From DATMER01 sp034667225 (GTDB lineage Bacteria > Acidobacteriota > Thermoanaerobaculia > Multivoradales > UBA5704), in contig JAXDKG010000045.1 of NCBI GenBank assembly GCA_034667225.1, forward strand, positions 62,001-126,000: a DNA stretch of 64,000 nt, written 5' to 3'. Shown in pieces: positions 33,109 through 41,569 of this stretch. The position numbers and the translations under genes are program-made. The notes under the pieces are model-generated. The model was not told where the DNA came from. It saw only the letters and a list, made by a program, of their open reading frames with translations, and made no database searches. Within the stretch, counting starts at the first letter, position 1. Every line of letters begins with the position of its first letter.

Positions 33109-33168
33109 ATGAGTCCTACCGCCGGTGCGATGGAACTGCCTCGGCAGCAAGGAGGCATGCATGGCTGA
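33109..33168 (+). other. possible leader peptide ORF overlapping the Uma2 gene start
   Basis: A 19-codon ORF (MSPTAGAMELPRQQGGMHG) starts 7 nt after TATGAT (33096-33101), the same arrangement as the other leaderless starts here, and its stop lies 8 nt inside the Uma2 gene. Ribosomes finishing it would be placed at the Uma2 ATG. It could be a translational-coupling leader or chance. Confidence 0.3.
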
Positions 33169-33760
33169 ACCCGCTTTGCCGCTGGCGTCTTTCGACAATA
33201 GGCAGGGATGGCCTGCCCAGGGCGAATGGACGTATGAGGACTACCTGCGCCTCCCCGACGACGGGCAGCGTTACGAGGTCATCCGGGGAGTCCTCTACGT
33301 GGCGCCGTCACCGAACTACGACCATCAGCTCGCGCATTCGCAGCTATTCCGTGCTCTCAGCAACTACATTGTGGAGAACCGGCTGGGCGTGCTGCTTTCA
33401 GCGCCTTTCGACGTGATCCTTCCGGAGGGCATCGCGACTCCGGTAGAGCCGGACCTTCTCTTCATCAAAGAAGAGAACCGGCCCCGGCGGGGCGACAAGA
33501 ACTTCCAGGGAGTGCCCGACCTTCTCGTCGAGATCCTTTCCCCGAGCACCCGCAGCTATGACCGCAAGACAAAGCTCGCGGCCTACAGAGACGCTGGCGT
33601 CCCCGAGCTCTGGCTGGTAGACCCGCAGACTTTTTCAGTTGTGATCTACGGCTGGAAGGACGAGCAGTTCACCGAGCTGCAGCGCAGCGGCGAAGGGGAC
33701 GAGGTGGGCTCGGTTGTCCTACCCGGGTTCCGGATGCAGGTAGGGCAACTTTTCCGCTGA
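33161..33760 (+). CDS. Uma2-family endonuclease-like protein
   Basis: 199 residues from ATG 33161, preceded by AGGAGG at the right distance. It matches the Uma2/DUF820 family with a restriction-endonuclease-like PD-(D/E)XK fold: WTYEDYLRLPDDGQRYEVIR, HSQLFRALSNYI, PVEPDLLFI, GVPDLLVEILSPSTRSYDRK, LAAYRDAGVPELWLVDP. The acidic residues of YEVI, EPDLLF and LLVEILS plus the Lys of DRKTKLAAY would form the active site. The family is abundant but its biological role is unproven. No toxin or transposase partner lies next to it. Confidence 0.88.
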   Translation: MAEPALPLASFDNRQGWPAQGEWTYEDYLRLPDDGQRYEVIRGVLYVAPSPNYDHQLAHSQLFRALSNYIVENRLGVLLSAPFDVILPEGIATPVEPDLLFIKEENRPRRGDKNFQGVPDLLVEILSPSTRSYDRKTKLAAYRDAGVPELWLVDPQTFSVVIYGWKDEQFTELQRSGEGDEVGSVVLPGFRMQVGQLFR

Positions 33761-34792
33761 TCAGCGCACCCGCCGCCTTCTATTCCGGATGTAGTCCGCG
33801 AGGATGAACTCGCCGAGGTTGTAAGGCGAGGCGAAGTAGGCTCTGCCGCGGTTGATCTGGGTCAGCTTCTCTACGAATTGGGTCAGCATCGGGTCCGTTG
33901 CCAGCATGAAGGTCGTGATAACCACCTTCTGGCGGCGGCAGAGGTCCGCCTCCTCCAGGGTCAGGTTCACGATCTTCATGTCCAGACCGAAGGGGTTCTT
34001 GTAGATGCGGCCCCCTTCCGTGATCGCCGACGGCTTGCCGTCCGTGATCAGGAAGATTTGCTTGTTCGGCTGCTTCTGGCGGGAGAGCAGGCTCCTCGCG
34101 AGCTGCAGACCCTCTCTCGTGTTGGTGTGGAACGGTCCCGCGTTGATGTAGGGGAGGTCGGTCAATCCCACCTGCTCGGCGCGGTCACCGAAGAGGATCA
34201 CGGAGAGGTGGTCCTTCGGGTACTTGGTGGTGATCAGCTCGGTCAGGGCCAATGCCACCTTCTTGGCCGGTGTGATCCGGTCCTCGCCGTAGAGGATCAT
34301 CGAGTGGCTGATGTCGATCGCCACGACCGTGGCGCAGGAGGTCAGGTGCTCGGTCTCGAAGACCTCCAGGTCCTCCTCGGCCAGGTTGAACTCGCCCTTG
34401 TTCCTGCGCATGGAGTTCTGGAGCGAGCGCGCCGGATCGAGGAGGTGGATGTCGTCGCCGAACTTGTAGGGGCGCGTCTCGGGCAGGCGCTCGATCCCCT
34501 CGCCCGCGGCGGGCGTCGGGTGGTAGCCCGGGCCGGAGCGGTCGAGGTTCGAGAAGATCTCCTCGAAGGCGCTGCGCCGGATGCGCCGCTCGCCTCCGGT
34601 CGTGAGCTGCATGCCCCCTTCGCCATCCCGGTTGACGAGCTGCTGGTCTTCCAGGCTGGCGAAGAAGGCCTCCAGGTCGATGTCTTCGGAGATGTGCCCC
34701 TCGCGCTGAAGATAGCGCATCCAGTCCATGGCCTCTTCGACGTCGCCCCCGGTAGCCAGCACGAGCTGGTTGAAGAGGCGCAGGAGGTCCAT
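33761..34792 (-). CDS. vWA-domain protein partnered with a MoxR-like ATPase
   Basis: 343 residues from the first canonical start (ATG 34792). The C-terminal half (about 155-330) is a von Willebrand A domain with an intact MIDAS: VVAIDISHSM, then the TP Thr in RITPAKK and the Asp in FLITDGKPS. The N-terminal ~150 residues are helical, as in the CoxE-like/BchD-like proteins that work with AAA ATPases as metal-insertion or protein-remodelling chaperones. The reading frame continues upstream (HQYFYLDPELIQALLAG) to a CTG that overlaps the stop of the ATPase gene, so the real start may be 34849. Encoded directly after the ATPase. Confidence 0.85.
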   Translation of the reverse strand: MDLLRLFNQLVLATGGDVEEAMDWMRYLQREGHISEDIDLEAFFASLEDQQLVNRDGEGGMQLTTGGERRIRRSAFEEIFSNLDRSGPGYHPTPAAGEGIERLPETRPYKFGDDIHLLDPARSLQNSMRRNKGEFNLAEEDLEVFETEHLTSCATVVAIDISHSMILYGEDRITPAKKVALALTELITTKYPKDHLSVILFGDRAEQVGLTDLPYINAGPFHTNTREGLQLARSLLSRQKQPNKQIFLITDGKPSAITEGGRIYKNPFGLDMKIVNLTLEEADLCRRQKVVITTFMLATDPMLTQFVEKLTQINRGRAYFASPYNLGEFILADYIRNRRRRVR

Positions 34793-34845
34793 CCCGGCGA
34801 GGAGCGCCTGGATGAGCTCGGGGTCCAGGTAGAAATACTGGTGCC

Positions 34846-36348
34846 TCAGTTGATATCTCCTCGGCTTCCGCGGCCTCCGCCGACGTTCTTGCGCGGTTTG
34901 AGGAGCTGGAACTTGACCATCTCCTTGTAGCTGATCTGGCTGTCCATGTCGTTGCGGGCGAGCTTCAGGTGCTGGTGGAGGCCCTCCAGGGCCATCTCGG
35001 CGGCGAGCGCCCGCTCCTGGCGGGTGCGGCCGAGCTTGCCCGTGAGGTCCGTCAGGCCCGGCACGCGCGCGAGCTCGGTCTCATAGTCGGCGAACGACTG
35101 CTCATCCGAGAGCGTCACGGCGTTGCCCTCCGAGAACCAGCGGACGATGCGGGCGTAGGGGCCTTTATCGTCATCGCTGCCGCTGCCGAGCTCCTTGCCC
35201 ACTTCGGGGAAGCGCTCGTCGAAGATTTTGCGGACGGCCTGGCCTACCAGACGCCGTGCCACCACCTCGGAGCCCTGCTGCTCGCCCTCGTAAACCATCT
35301 CCACCTTGCCCGTGATGGCGGGCAGGAGCATGTGGAGGTCGCAGACGCGCGGGTAGACCGGATCGTCGCCGGTCGCGAGCGCCCGCCGCTCCAGGTTCGA
35401 GACCAGCAGCTCCAGGGCCGCGATGGCCACGCGCGCGCTCACGCCCGAGGACTGGTCCACGAGGTCGCTCTCGCGCGCCGCGAAGCTGATCTCCTCGACG
35501 AGGACGCGGATGTCGTCCGGCACTACCACGTTGGGGACGTCGCGCTCGGTCCAGGCTTCCTGCCGGGTGATGTCCGCTGCGATGTGGACGTCCGGCGGGT
35601 AGTGGGTGAGGATCTGAGACGAGATGCGGTCCTTGAGCGGGGTGATGATGCTCCCGCGGTTCGTGTAGTCCTCCGGGTTGGCCGAGAAGACCATGAGGAG
35701 GTCGAGCGGGATGCGCACGGGGAAGCCGCGGATCTGCAGGTCGCGCTCTTCGAGGATGTTGAACAGGCCCACCTGGATGCGCGGCGCGAGGTCTGGCAGC
35801 TCGTTGATGGCGAAGATGCCGCGGTTGGTGCGCGGGATGATGCCGAAGTGGATCACCTCGGGGTCGGCGAAGGTGAGCTTGCGCGTGGCTGCCTTGATCG
35901 GGTCGATGTCGCCGAGCAAGTCGGCGATGGACACGTCGGGCGTCGCGAGCTTCTCGTTGTAGCGCTGCTCGGCGGTCATCCACTCGACGGGCGCGTCGTC
36001 GCCGGCCTCGGCCACGATGCGGTGGCCGCGGGTCGAGATCGGCGCCAGCGGATCGTCGTTCAGCTCGGTGCCGGCGAGGACCGGGACCTCGGGCTCGAGC
36101 AGCGTCACCAGGGCGCGCAGGATGCGCGTCTTGGCCTGACCGCGCAGGCCGAGGAGGATGAAGTCGTGCCCGGCGAGCAGGGCGTTGACCACGGACGGGA
36201 TGACCGTGCGGTCGTAGCCCAGGATGCCGGGGAAGAGCGGTGCGCCGCTCTTGATGCGGGCGCGCAGGTTGTCGCGGATCTCCTGCTTGACCGAGCGCGG
36301 CCGGTAGCCGGACGCCTTGAGCTCTCCGAGGGTCGTCGGGCGGCGCAT
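34846..36348 (-). CDS. MoxR / magnesium-chelatase-like AAA ATPase
   Basis: 500 residues, cytoplasmic. The Walker A is the MoxR/BchI variant LLGLRGQAKTRIL (about residue 57-69) without the usual GKS; Walker B is GIFAINELPDL; sensor/arginine elements follow (VFSANPEDYTNRGSIITPLKDR). The C-terminal part is helical. It pairs with the vWA protein encoded next, a common ATPase/vWA couple that remodels or loads metal into a client. The client is unknown. Its ATG overlaps the thioredoxin reductase stop by one base (TGATG), so the three genes form one operon. Confidence 0.9.
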   Translation of the reverse strand: MRRPTTLGELKASGYRPRSVKQEIRDNLRARIKSGAPLFPGILGYDRTVIPSVVNALLAGHDFILLGLRGQAKTRILRALVTLLEPEVPVLAGTELNDDPLAPISTRGHRIVAEAGDDAPVEWMTAEQRYNEKLATPDVSIADLLGDIDPIKAATRKLTFADPEVIHFGIIPRTNRGIFAINELPDLAPRIQVGLFNILEERDLQIRGFPVRIPLDLLMVFSANPEDYTNRGSIITPLKDRISSQILTHYPPDVHIAADITRQEAWTERDVPNVVVPDDIRVLVEEISFAARESDLVDQSSGVSARVAIAALELLVSNLERRALATGDDPVYPRVCDLHMLLPAITGKVEMVYEGEQQGSEVVARRLVGQAVRKIFDERFPEVGKELGSGSDDDKGPYARIVRWFSEGNAVTLSDEQSFADYETELARVPGLTDLTGKLGRTRQERALAAEMALEGLHQHLKLARNDMDSQISYKEMVKFQLLKPRKNVGGGRGSRGDIN

Positions 36349-37301
36349 CAGTCCTGCAGCTCCGCGAGCCAGTGCTCGGCGTCCATGGCCGCGCGGCAGC
36401 CGGTTCCGGCGGCGGTGATGGCCTGCCGGTAGATGGGATCGGCAGCGTCGCCGCAGGCGAACACGCCGGGGATGTTGGTCTTGGTGGAAGGATCGGCCAC
36501 TCGGATGTAGCCCACGTCGTTCATCTCGACCTTTCCTTTGAAAATCTCGGTGTTCGGCTTATGGCCGATGGCGAAGAAGACGCCCTGGGTCGGGTATTCG
36601 GAGTCGAGCCCGGTGCGCTTGTTGTGCAGCTTGACGGCCTTGACTCCCTGCTCGCGGCTGCCCACGATGTCGGTGACCACGCTGTCCCAGATCCACGCGA
36701 TCTTGGGGTTGGCGAAGGCACGGTCCTGCATGATCTTGGAAGCGCGCAGCTCCCGCCGGCGGTGGACGACGGACACCTTGCTCGCGAACTTGCTGAGGAA
36801 GGTGGCCTCCTCCATGGCGGAGTCGCCGCCGCCGATCACCACGACTTCCTTGTCGCGGAAGAAGAAGCCGTCGCAGGTCGCGCAGGCCGAGACGCCGTAG
36901 CCCATCAGCTCCTTTTCGGCGGGGATGCCCTGGAGCTTGGCCGTGGCGCCCGTGGAGATGATCAGCGCGTCGGTGCGGAAGGTCTCCTCGTCGGTGCGCA
37001 CGGTGAAGGGACGGCGCTCGAGGTCGACCTCGACGACGGCCTGGAACTTCACCTGGGCGCCGAAGCGCCGGGCCTGCTCGCGCATGCGGTCCATCAGCTC
37101 GGGCCCGAGGATGCCCTCGGGGAAGCCGGGGAAGTTCTCGACTTCCGTGGTGATGGTGAGCTGGCCGCCCGGCTGGTGGCCTTCGAGCACCAGCGGGGCC
37201 AGATCGGCGCGGGCAGCGTACAGCGCGGCGGTCAGACCGGCTGGGCCCGAGCCAAGAATGATGACCCGGTGATACGGGTGATTGGTTTCGGAACTGGACA
37301 A
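36348..37301 (-). CDS. trxB: thioredoxin reductase
   Basis: 317 residues, the usual low-molecular-weight TrxB length. FAD-dependent, it reduces thioredoxin with NADPH. FAD site VIILGSGPAGLTAALYAARA, redox-active cysteines in SACATCDGFFF (CxxC, about residues 138-141), NADPH site VVIGGGDSAMEEATFLSKFA, and the C-terminal FAD motif GVFACGDAADPIYRQAITAA are all present. First gene of an operon with the MoxR-like ATPase and vWA protein. AGGAGGAG lies about 8 nt before the ATG. Confidence 0.96.
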   Translation of the reverse strand: MSSSETNHPYHRVIILGSGPAGLTAALYAARADLAPLVLEGHQPGGQLTITTEVENFPGFPEGILGPELMDRMREQARRFGAQVKFQAVVEVDLERRPFTVRTDEETFRTDALIISTGATAKLQGIPAEKELMGYGVSACATCDGFFFRDKEVVVIGGGDSAMEEATFLSKFASKVSVVHRRRELRASKIMQDRAFANPKIAWIWDSVVTDIVGSREQGVKAVKLHNKRTGLDSEYPTQGVFFAIGHKPNTEIFKGKVEMNDVGYIRVADPSTKTNIPGVFACGDAADPIYRQAITAAGTGCRAAMDAEHWLAELQD

Positions 37302-37345
37302 GGAGTCTCTCCTCCTGGGTGGACGGTTGGGACCAGGCGAGGGTC

Positions 37346-37351
37346 AGTATA
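37346..37351 (-). promoter_or_regulatory. candidate -10 (TATACT) of the trxB operon
   Basis: TATACT on the minus strand about 45 nt upstream of the trxB ATG, leaving a leader with an AGGAGGAG ribosome-binding site. No clear -35. This gene is a leadered contrast to the leaderless starts nearby. Confidence 0.4.
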
Positions 37352-37409
37352 TCGCCCTGATCGCAGTCCCGGGAGGTACAACACGGGTAGGGGGAGGAGG
37401 GATTCCTAT

Positions 37410-38531
37410 CTATCGTTCGGCCGCCGGGTACGTTCCCAGCACCCGGATCTCGGAGGTGTGCGGCGTGGCTTCCTCAAGGGCGGTGCGGACCCGGTCGTCA
37501 GAGGCGTGGCCTTCGAGATCCAGGTAGAAGCGGTACTTCCACGGGCTCGAGGGGATGGGCCGGGACTCCAGCTTGGTGACGTTGACCCCGCGCTCGGCGA
37601 AAACGGTCAGCAGGCCCGCGAGAGAGCCGGGCTGGTGCGACACGGCCAGCACGAGGGAGGTCCGGGCCGGGGTGCCGGGGGGGACGGGCTCGGGCTCGCG
37701 GGCCAACTCCACGAACCGGGTGTAGTTCCCTTCCTGCGACTGAATCCCCCGCCGCAGCACTTCCAGGCCGAAGAGCCGGGCGGCGGTCTCGCTGGCGATG
37801 GCCGCGACCCCGGGGTCCTCCCGCTCGCGGACCTTGCGCGCGGCGCCGGCCGTGTCGAACTCCACCTGGGCCTTGGCATTGGGAAGAGTGCGGAGAAAGT
37901 CCTGGCACTGGGCCAGAGCCTGGGGATGAGAGAGGACCGTGTGCAGATCCTCGACGCGGGCGCCGGGCAGGCCGAGCAGGCAGTGCTCGATTCGGCTGAC
38001 CACCTCGGCGGTGATGGTGAGACCGCCCTCGGCGAGCAGGTCGTAGGTCTCGTTGATGCTGCCGGCCGTGGTGTTCTCGATAGGGAGAAGGGCGCGGTCG
38101 GAGACGCCCTCCCGCACTGCGTCGGCCGCGCCGCGGAAGGTCTCGTGCCCTTCGAGAAGGACGCCGCCCGGCAGGCTCGCATAGCGCCGTTGAGCGGCAA
38201 GGTGGCTGTACGCGCCCTCGACCCCCTGGTAGGCGACCCGCAGCGGCGCGGTGGCGAGGGAGCGGACGTGCGTCTTCTGGTGCGCTACCGACATCTCGAG
38301 GATGACCCGGTAGAGCCGCTCGACCTCGCGGGCGTCGAGCCCCTCCTCGACGGCGAAGTGGCGGACACGCTGGAGGATCTGGTCCTCCCGGAGCTGATCG
38401 CGGAAGGGGGAAGCCGCCGCAAGCTTGGCGCCGACGACCTCCTCGGCGAGGTCCATGCGCCGCCGGAGCAGGTGCAGAAGCTCGTGATCCACGGCCTCGA
38501 TAGCCTCGCGCAGGGTCGGCAGGTCGCGCAC
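37410..38531 (-). CDS. pheA: bifunctional chorismate mutase / prephenate dehydratase (P-protein)
   Basis: 373 residues from GTG 38531, chosen because TATACT lies exactly 6 nt upstream; an ATG at 38549 would add 6 residues that read through that box. Residues ~1-85 are an AroQ-type chorismate mutase (LREAIEAVDHELLHLLRRRM). About 95-275 is prephenate dehydratase (VAYQGVEGAYSHLA, LPIENTTAGSI, NYTRFVEL with the catalytic TRF). About 285-365 is the ACT domain that binds phenylalanine for feedback inhibition (PGSLAGLLTVFAERGVNVTK, LESRP). It makes phenylpyruvate from chorismate. Divergent from the first glycosyltransferase gene. Confidence 0.95.
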   Translation of the reverse strand: MRDLPTLREAIEAVDHELLHLLRRRMDLAEEVVGAKLAAASPFRDQLREDQILQRVRHFAVEEGLDAREVERLYRVILEMSVAHQKTHVRSLATAPLRVAYQGVEGAYSHLAAQRRYASLPGGVLLEGHETFRGAADAVREGVSDRALLPIENTTAGSINETYDLLAEGGLTITAEVVSRIEHCLLGLPGARVEDLHTVLSHPQALAQCQDFLRTLPNAKAQVEFDTAGAARKVREREDPGVAAIASETAARLFGLEVLRRGIQSQEGNYTRFVELAREPEPVPPGTPARTSLVLAVSHQPGSLAGLLTVFAERGVNVTKLESRPIPSSPWKYRFYLDLEGHASDDRVRTALEEATPHTSEIRVLGTYPAAER

Positions 38532-38537
38532 GGGCGC

Positions 38538-38543
38538 AGTATA
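38538..38543 (-). promoter_or_regulatory. -10-like TATACT, exactly 6 nt before the pheA GTG
   Basis: On the minus strand TATACT, then GCGCCC, then GTG at 38531. Predicted leaderless promoter; it fixes the pheA start. Confidence 0.5.
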
Positions 38544-38572
38544 TGGCACTGCTTTTGCTCGCTTTTACAAAT

Positions 38573-39481
38573 GTGATCTCCGTGGTGATCCCTGCCCATA
38601 ACGAGGCTGCCTCGATCGGTGGAACGGTCCGCCGTGTGCTGAAGCAGGCCGCGGATGTGGAGGTGATCGTCGTCGACGATGCCTCGACGGACAATACGGC
38701 GGAAGAAGCGCGGGCGGCCGGCGCTCGGGTGCTGAGCCTGAAAGAGGGAGGGAACCCGGCGGCAGCGCGCAACCGTGGGGCGGAGGCTTCCACAGGCGAT
38801 CCGATTGTTTTCCTTGACGCCGATTGCACTCCGGATGACGGCTGGATGGCCGCGATCCTCGCGGCTCATGGCCGCGGTGCCGCGGTGGTCGGCGGCTCGC
38901 TCGACTTGCCGCCCGGTCTTTCGCCCACGGCGCGCTGCGATTACTACTGTGGCTGGTATCTCGTCCATTCTGGCCGGCCGGCTGGATATGTGCCGCATCA
39001 CCCGCCTCCCAACCTGAGCGTGCGCCGCGACCTGTTCCTCTCGACTTCCCGCTTCACCGAGGAGCAGCCGTTCTCCTATACGAACGAGGAGCGGATCTGG
39101 CAGGCGGAGCTGCAGCGGGCGGGCCATCGGATCTGGTTCGAGCCCGCGGCTCGAGTGTTCCATCACAACCGGCCGGGATTCCTCAATCTATTGCGCCGTA
39201 ACTATCGCTGGGCGTACACCGCTTTGCCGAGCAAGAGCCAGACCGGCGCCGCGCGCATGGCCTGGCTCTATCGCAGGCCGCGCCTGCTCATCGCCGCCAG
39301 CGGGCCGCTCGCCCTGGCGCACACCGCATTCATCCTCGGCTGCTGGCTCCGGGCCGGCGTTTTCGAGCCGCTGTGGATGCTCCCCGCCATCCTGGCCTCC
39401 CGCTTCGCCTATGCGGCGGGCATGGCGGTCGGCGGCATTCAGTGGCTGCGCCAGCGCAATCTCCGCCCCCGATGGAACTAG
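38573..39481 (+). CDS. family 2 glycosyltransferase
   Basis: About 302 residues from GTG 38573, which begins directly at the first beta-strand (ISVVIPAHNEAASIGG); an ATG at 38543 would add ten hydrophobic residues. GT-A fold with nucleotide-sugar motifs VEVIVVDDASTDNT, the DxD-like FLDADCTPDDG, and YTNEERIWQAELQRAG as the catalytic-base region. A C-terminal hydrophobic region (LLIAASGPLALAHTAFILG) suggests membrane association. It is the first gene of the glycan export operon and overlaps the ABC permease gene by 10 nt. Donor and acceptor sugars unknown. Confidence 0.88.
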   Translation: MISVVIPAHNEAASIGGTVRRVLKQAADVEVIVVDDASTDNTAEEARAAGARVLSLKEGGNPAAARNRGAEASTGDPIVFLDADCTPDDGWMAAILAAHGRGAAVVGGSLDLPPGLSPTARCDYYCGWYLVHSGRPAGYVPHHPPPNLSVRRDLFLSTSRFTEEQPFSYTNEERIWQAELQRAGHRIWFEPAARVFHHNRPGFLNLLRRNYRWAYTALPSKSQTGAARMAWLYRRPRLLIAASGPLALAHTAFILGCWLRAGVFEPLWMLPAILASRFAYAAGMAVGGIQWLRQRNLRPRWN

Positions 39482-40302
39482 AGCTTCCGGTCACCCGCAT
39501 CCGACCCTCCCGTGGCTGGGTGGCGCTCGGCCTGCGCGAGCTCTGGGAGTACCGCGAGCTGCTCTGGTTCCTGGTCTGGCGCGACATCAAGGTGCGCTAC
39601 AAGCAGACCGCCCTCGGCGCCAGTTGGGCAATTCTCCAGCCCATTGCGACCATGGTCGTGTTCAGCCTCTTCTTCGGCCGGCTCGCCGGGATGCCGTCGG
39701 ACGGCTTGCCGTATCCGATCTTCAGCTTCGCGGCGCTCGTGCCCTGGACTTTCTTCTCCCAGGGGCTTTCGCAGTCCGCGAACAGCTTGGTGGGCAGCCA
39801 GAACCTGATCACCAAGGTCTACTTCCCTCGCCTGGCGATCCCGATTGCCACGGTGCTCGCGGGTCTGGTGGACTTCGCGCTCGCCTTCCTCGTGCTGATT
39901 GTCATGATGCTCGCCTACGGGATCGTCCCCGGGCCGGAGATCGTTGCGCTGCCGCCGCTGCTTCTCCTGGCACTGGTCACCGCTCTCGGGGCGGGGCTCT
40001 GGCTCTCGGCGCTCAACGTGCAGTTCCGGGATGTGCGCTACGTCGTCCCTTTCCTCACCCAGCTCTGGCTTTTCCTCACTCCGATCGCCTATCCGAGCAG
40101 CCTGCTCGAAGAGCCCTGGCGCACGGTCTATGGGCTCAACCCCATGGCTGGCGTGGTCGAGGGCTTCCGCTGGGCGCTGCTCGGGACCGCCAAGCCGCCG
40201 GGACCGATGCTCGCCGCGTCGGTGCTCGCGGCTCTCGCACTGATGGCGAGCGGGGCCTTCTACTTCCGCCGGATGGAGAAGACCTTCGCCGATGTCGTCT
40301 GA
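39472..40302 (+). CDS. wzm: ABC-2 polysaccharide export permease (Wzm type)
   Basis: 276 residues from ATG 39472, overlapping the glycosyltransferase stop by 10 nt. Six transmembrane helices; the N-terminus carries the family signature FLVWRDIKVRYKQTALGASW, followed by VFSLFFGRLAGMPSDGLPYP and the re-entrant region LNVQFRDVRYVVPFLTQLW. This is the channel half of a lipid-linked O-antigen or capsule exporter across the inner membrane. Overlaps the ATPase gene by 11 nt. Confidence 0.92.
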   Translation: MELELPVTRIRPSRGWVALGLRELWEYRELLWFLVWRDIKVRYKQTALGASWAILQPIATMVVFSLFFGRLAGMPSDGLPYPIFSFAALVPWTFFSQGLSQSANSLVGSQNLITKVYFPRLAIPIATVLAGLVDFALAFLVLIVMMLAYGIVPGPEIVALPPLLLLALVTALGAGLWLSALNVQFRDVRYVVPFLTQLWLFLTPIAYPSSLLEEPWRTVYGLNPMAGVVEGFRWALLGTAKPPGPMLAASVLAALALMASGAFYFRRMEKTFADVV

Positions 40303-41569
40303 CGCAATCGTCGCCCAGGATCTGCGGAAGCTCTATCGTCTAGGGGAGGGGCGCCCGCGGCACAACACCCTGCGCGACCTGGTGGCGAGCGCATTCACTC
40401 GCCGGGAACGGGCCGAACCGGCTTCGATCTGGGCTCTCGACGGGGTCTCGTTCACGGTGAAGCCGGGGGAGGTCGTGGGCATCCTCGGCCGCAACGGCGC
40501 TGGCAAGAGCACTCTCCTCAAGGTGCTCGCGCGGATCACCGAGCCGACGTCGGGCTGGGCGGACATCCACGGCCGGGTCGGCTCGCTGCTGGAGGTCGGG
40601 ACGGGCTTCCACTCCGAGCTGACCGGGCGCGAGAACCTTTATCTGAGTGGTGCGATCCTCGGGATGCGGCGCGCCGAGATCGCCCGCAAGTTCGACGAGA
40701 TCGTCGAGTTCGCCGAGGTCGCCCGCTTCATCGACACGCCGGTCAAGCACTACTCCAGCGGCATGTACCTGCGCCTGGCCTTTGCCGTCGCGGCCCACCT
40801 GGAGCCGGAGATCCTGCTCGTGGACGAGGTGCTGGCCGTGGGCGATGCGGCCTTCCAAAAGAAGTGCCTGGGCAAGATGGGCGACGTGGCGCGCGAGGGC
40901 CGCACGATCCTCTTCGTGAGCCACAACCTGGTGGCGATCGAGAGCCTCTGCGGGCGTGCCCTGTGGGTCGACGGCGGGCGGATCGTGCGCGAGGGAACGC
41001 CCGGCGCCGTGGTGTCGGAGTATGTACAGGCTTCCTTCTCGCCGGCCAACGAGCGCACCTGGAGCGCGACGGATGCGCCGATCCAATTGCGCCGCACGGG
41101 AGTGAGACCGGACGGCGGTTCGCCGGGAGATCCGATCACGGTGCGCACTCCGATCGTCCTGGAGTTCGAGTATTGGAACAACGACCCCGCCGCCTACCTG
41201 TCGGTGAGCATGGCGGTCTACAACGGGCAGGATTTCCTGCTCTTCGATGTTTGCCCGCCGCTGGAGCCAGACTGGCGTGAGCGGCCGAGCCCGACCGGGC
41301 TGTTGCGCACCGTTTGCCATATTCCTGGCGATCTGCTCAACGACGGCCTGCACAGGGTCGCGTTGATCGTGCTGCGCGATCATGAGCCGGTGATCCGGGA
41401 GCCCGAGGCGCTCGTGTTTACCGTGCAGGATACGACCGACGAGCGCGACGGGTGGTATGGGCATTGGCCGGGGGCGATTCGGCCGGCGTTCCGGTGGGAG
41501 GTCAACGCGCCAGGGCGAGCTTCAGGCGGAACCGCCAGCCGTGATCGTGCCGAAATATCTCGATCCTAG
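40292..41569 (+). CDS. wzt: ABC polysaccharide export ATPase with Wzt-type C-terminal domain
   Basis: 425 residues. Residues ~1-245 are the ATPase: GILGRNGAGKSTLLK (Walker A), HYSSGMYLRLAFAVA (signature), EILLVDEVLAVGD (Walker B), ILFVSHNL (switch). The C-terminal ~160 residues (IVLEFEYWNNDPAAYLSVSM, HIPGDLLNDGLHRVALIVL) are the immunoglobulin-like Wzt domain that in known systems recognises the finished O-antigen end before export. So chain length or end modification may be sensed here; the methyltransferases of the facing operon are candidate capping enzymes. Its last 68 nt overlap the convergent GT2-deacetylase gene. Confidence 0.92.
   Translation: MSSDAIVAQDLRKLYRLGEGRPRHNTLRDLVASAFTRRERAEPASIWALDGVSFTVKPGEVVGILGRNGAGKSTLLKVLARITEPTSGWADIHGRVGSLLEVGTGFHSELTGRENLYLSGAILGMRRAEIARKFDEIVEFAEVARFIDTPVKHYSSGMYLRLAFAVAAHLEPEILLVDEVLAVGDAAFQKKCLGKMGDVAREGRTILFVSHNLVAIESLCGRALWVDGGRIVREGTPGAVVSEYVQASFSPANERTWSATDAPIQLRRTGVRPDGGSPGDPITVRTPIVLEFEYWNNDPAAYLSVSMAVYNGQDFLLFDVCPPLEPDWRERPSPTGLLRTVCHIPGDLLNDGLHRVALIVLRDHEPVIREPEALVFTVQDTTDERDGWYGHWPGAIRPAFRWEVNAPGRASGGTASRDRAEISRS

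Noticed and set aside
34969..36432. 487-residue plus-strand frame opposite the MoxR-like ATPase
   Set aside because: Mirror of the ATPase gene, no family features.
38543..38572. ATG 38543 as start of the first glycosyltransferase
   Set aside because: It would add MALLLLAFTN in front of the first GT-A strand and overlaps the pheA -10 box; GTG 38573 fits the family better, though this is not certain.
36372..38576. 734-residue plus-strand frame across trxB and pheA
   Set aside because: It spans two complete, well-recognised minus-strand genes and an intergenic promoter; a shadow frame.
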